From: Anaerolineae bacterium
GTDB taxonomy: Bacteria; Chloroflexota; Anaerolineae; 4572-78; J111
Length of the DNA: 13,284 nt
Assembly: GCA_020433835.1 (NCBI GenBank)
Contig: JAGRBY010000146.1
Location: 1-13,284 of the forward strand
Reading direction: 5' to 3'
Position 1 is the stretch's first letter. Each line of letters starts with the position of its first letter. The notes beneath the pieces are model-generated. The model was not told the origin of the DNA. It was given only the letters and a program-made list of their open reading frames with translations, and did not search any database. Made by a program: the position numbers and the translations under genes. Below are positions 12,701 to 13,284 of the stretch, in pieces.

Positions 12701-13284
12701 TTACTTATCCAAAGCGCATCGCAACCCAATCCACACCTTACTCGCCGAGCGATTTTCAACAAAGCGTCGGCTGGTGGTGTAGAAGCCGGGGTCGGTGCTG
12801 CCGAATGTGCCGCCTCGATAGATGCGCTGGTCGCCACCCTCGGAACTAAACGGATTTTGAAGGGGCGAGTTCTCGTAGAACCCTTCATCGTAAATATCCA
12901 GCACCCACTCGCCCGCGTTACCGGCCATTTGATACATTCCAAACGGGCTAACACCCGCTGAGAAGCTGTCGACCGGCTGTAAATCATCAGACTCCGCCGC
13001 CGAAAATGCAGCGACGAAATCGTTGCCCCACGGATAAATCTGGTTTTCCGGGCCGCTGGCCGCGTATTCCCATTCTGCTTCGGTGGGCAGACGTTTGCCG
13101 GCCCATTGGCAGTAAGCCACGGCCTGATCCCACGTTACCCCCACCGCCGGATAGCCGTCGAATGCCGGATCATCGCGATACCCTTGGATACTGGCTGCGT
13201 CAGCGACGGCTTGCAGGGTACAGCCTCCCTCTGTAACACAGGTGCGATATTGCCGGTTGCTAACTTCATAGACATCAAGGTAGA
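12701..13284 (-). CDS. SUMF1/FGE-sulfatase-domain protein (3' part, N-terminus outside window)
   Basis: The open frame runs without a stop from the right edge to TAA at 12701-12703, giving 194 codons of the C-terminal part. It begins in a typical SUMF1 start, YLDVYEVSNRQYRTCV, and continues with YPAVGVTWDQAVAYCQWAGKR, LPTEAEWEYAASG, the calcium-site region MAGNAGEWVLDIYDE, then RGGTFGS and the ending GLRCAL. A GTG at 13144 is an internal codon, not the start. In oxygen-dependent formylglycine-generating enzymes the stretch after RGGSF holds the CxxxxC active-site pair; here it is RGGTFGSTDPGFYTTSRR without either cysteine. The protein therefore probably does not activate sulfatases. Such domains also end serine/threonine kinases, ergothioneine-type enzymes and secreted binding proteins; the missing N-terminus would decide. 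Confidence 0.85.
   Translation of the reverse strand, partial: YLDVYEVSNRQYRTCVTEGGCTLQAVADAASIQGYRDDPAFDGYPAVGVTWDQAVAYCQWAGKRLPTEAEWEYAASGPENQIYPWGNDFVAAFSAAESDDLQPVDSFSAGVSPFGMYQMAGNAGEWVLDIYDEGFYENSPLQNPFSSEGGDQRIYRGGTFGSTDPGFYTTSRRFVENRSASKVWIGLRCALDK

Overview
The window looks like bacterial chromosome of middling G+C, with short intergenic gaps, clean TATAAT-type promoters and an accessory mix of metabolic, signalling and DNA-acting genes. A lone cobS, a GH77 glucanotransferase next to a polyol-dehydrogenase-like gene, a large hybrid sensor kinase and a SUMF1-domain protein together would suit an environmental filamentous or soil-type bacterium such as a member of the Chloroflexota. 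That assignment is a guess from gene style; the window holds no rRNA or marker gene to confirm it. No tRNA, rRNA, CRISPR array, transposase or phage gene was seen.

Layout. Positions 1-174 (minus) hold the first 58 codons of a Rossmann-fold, saccharopine-dehydrogenase-like gene. Positions 175-561 are non-coding and unusual: a diverged inverted repeat with about 40-bp arms (320-359 and 424-463, outer 15 bp perfect) lies within a cluster of six CACTGA/TCAGTG hexamers. On the plus strand follow a YcaQ/AlkZ-like HTH_42 protein (562-1737), an orphan Dam-type adenine methyltransferase (1830-2705), cobS (2787-3593), malQ (3757-5310), a mannitol/polyol-dehydrogenase-like gene (5347-6651), a hairpin-rich gap with an intrinsic terminator near 6731-6763, and a 1163-residue hybrid histidine kinase (6895-10386).

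The kinase meets a convergent small cupin gene (10383-10706, minus) with a 4-bp overlap of stop codons. Across a 71-bp divergent promoter region lies a tightly coupled plus-strand pair: an atypical SDR-like Rossmann protein (10778-11602) and a GT-B glycosyltransferase-like protein (11606-12679). The right edge holds the C-terminal part of a minus-strand SUMF1/FGE-domain protein (12701 to the window end).

How the genes may work together. The clearest functional units are malQ with the polyol dehydrogenase (probable two-gene carbohydrate operon, 36-bp gap), the SDR/glycosyltransferase pair (3-bp gap), and the hybrid kinase, which carries every domain of a His-Asp-His-type phosphorelay in one polypeptide but has no response regulator beside it. 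The HTH_42 gene and the Dam gene each have their own well-formed promoter, so their adjacency may be incidental. No complete novel system can be demonstrated here. The strongest unexplained signal is the inverted-repeat cluster at 250-465, followed by the unassigned SDR/glycosyltransferase pair and the altered catalytic motif in the YcaQ-like protein.
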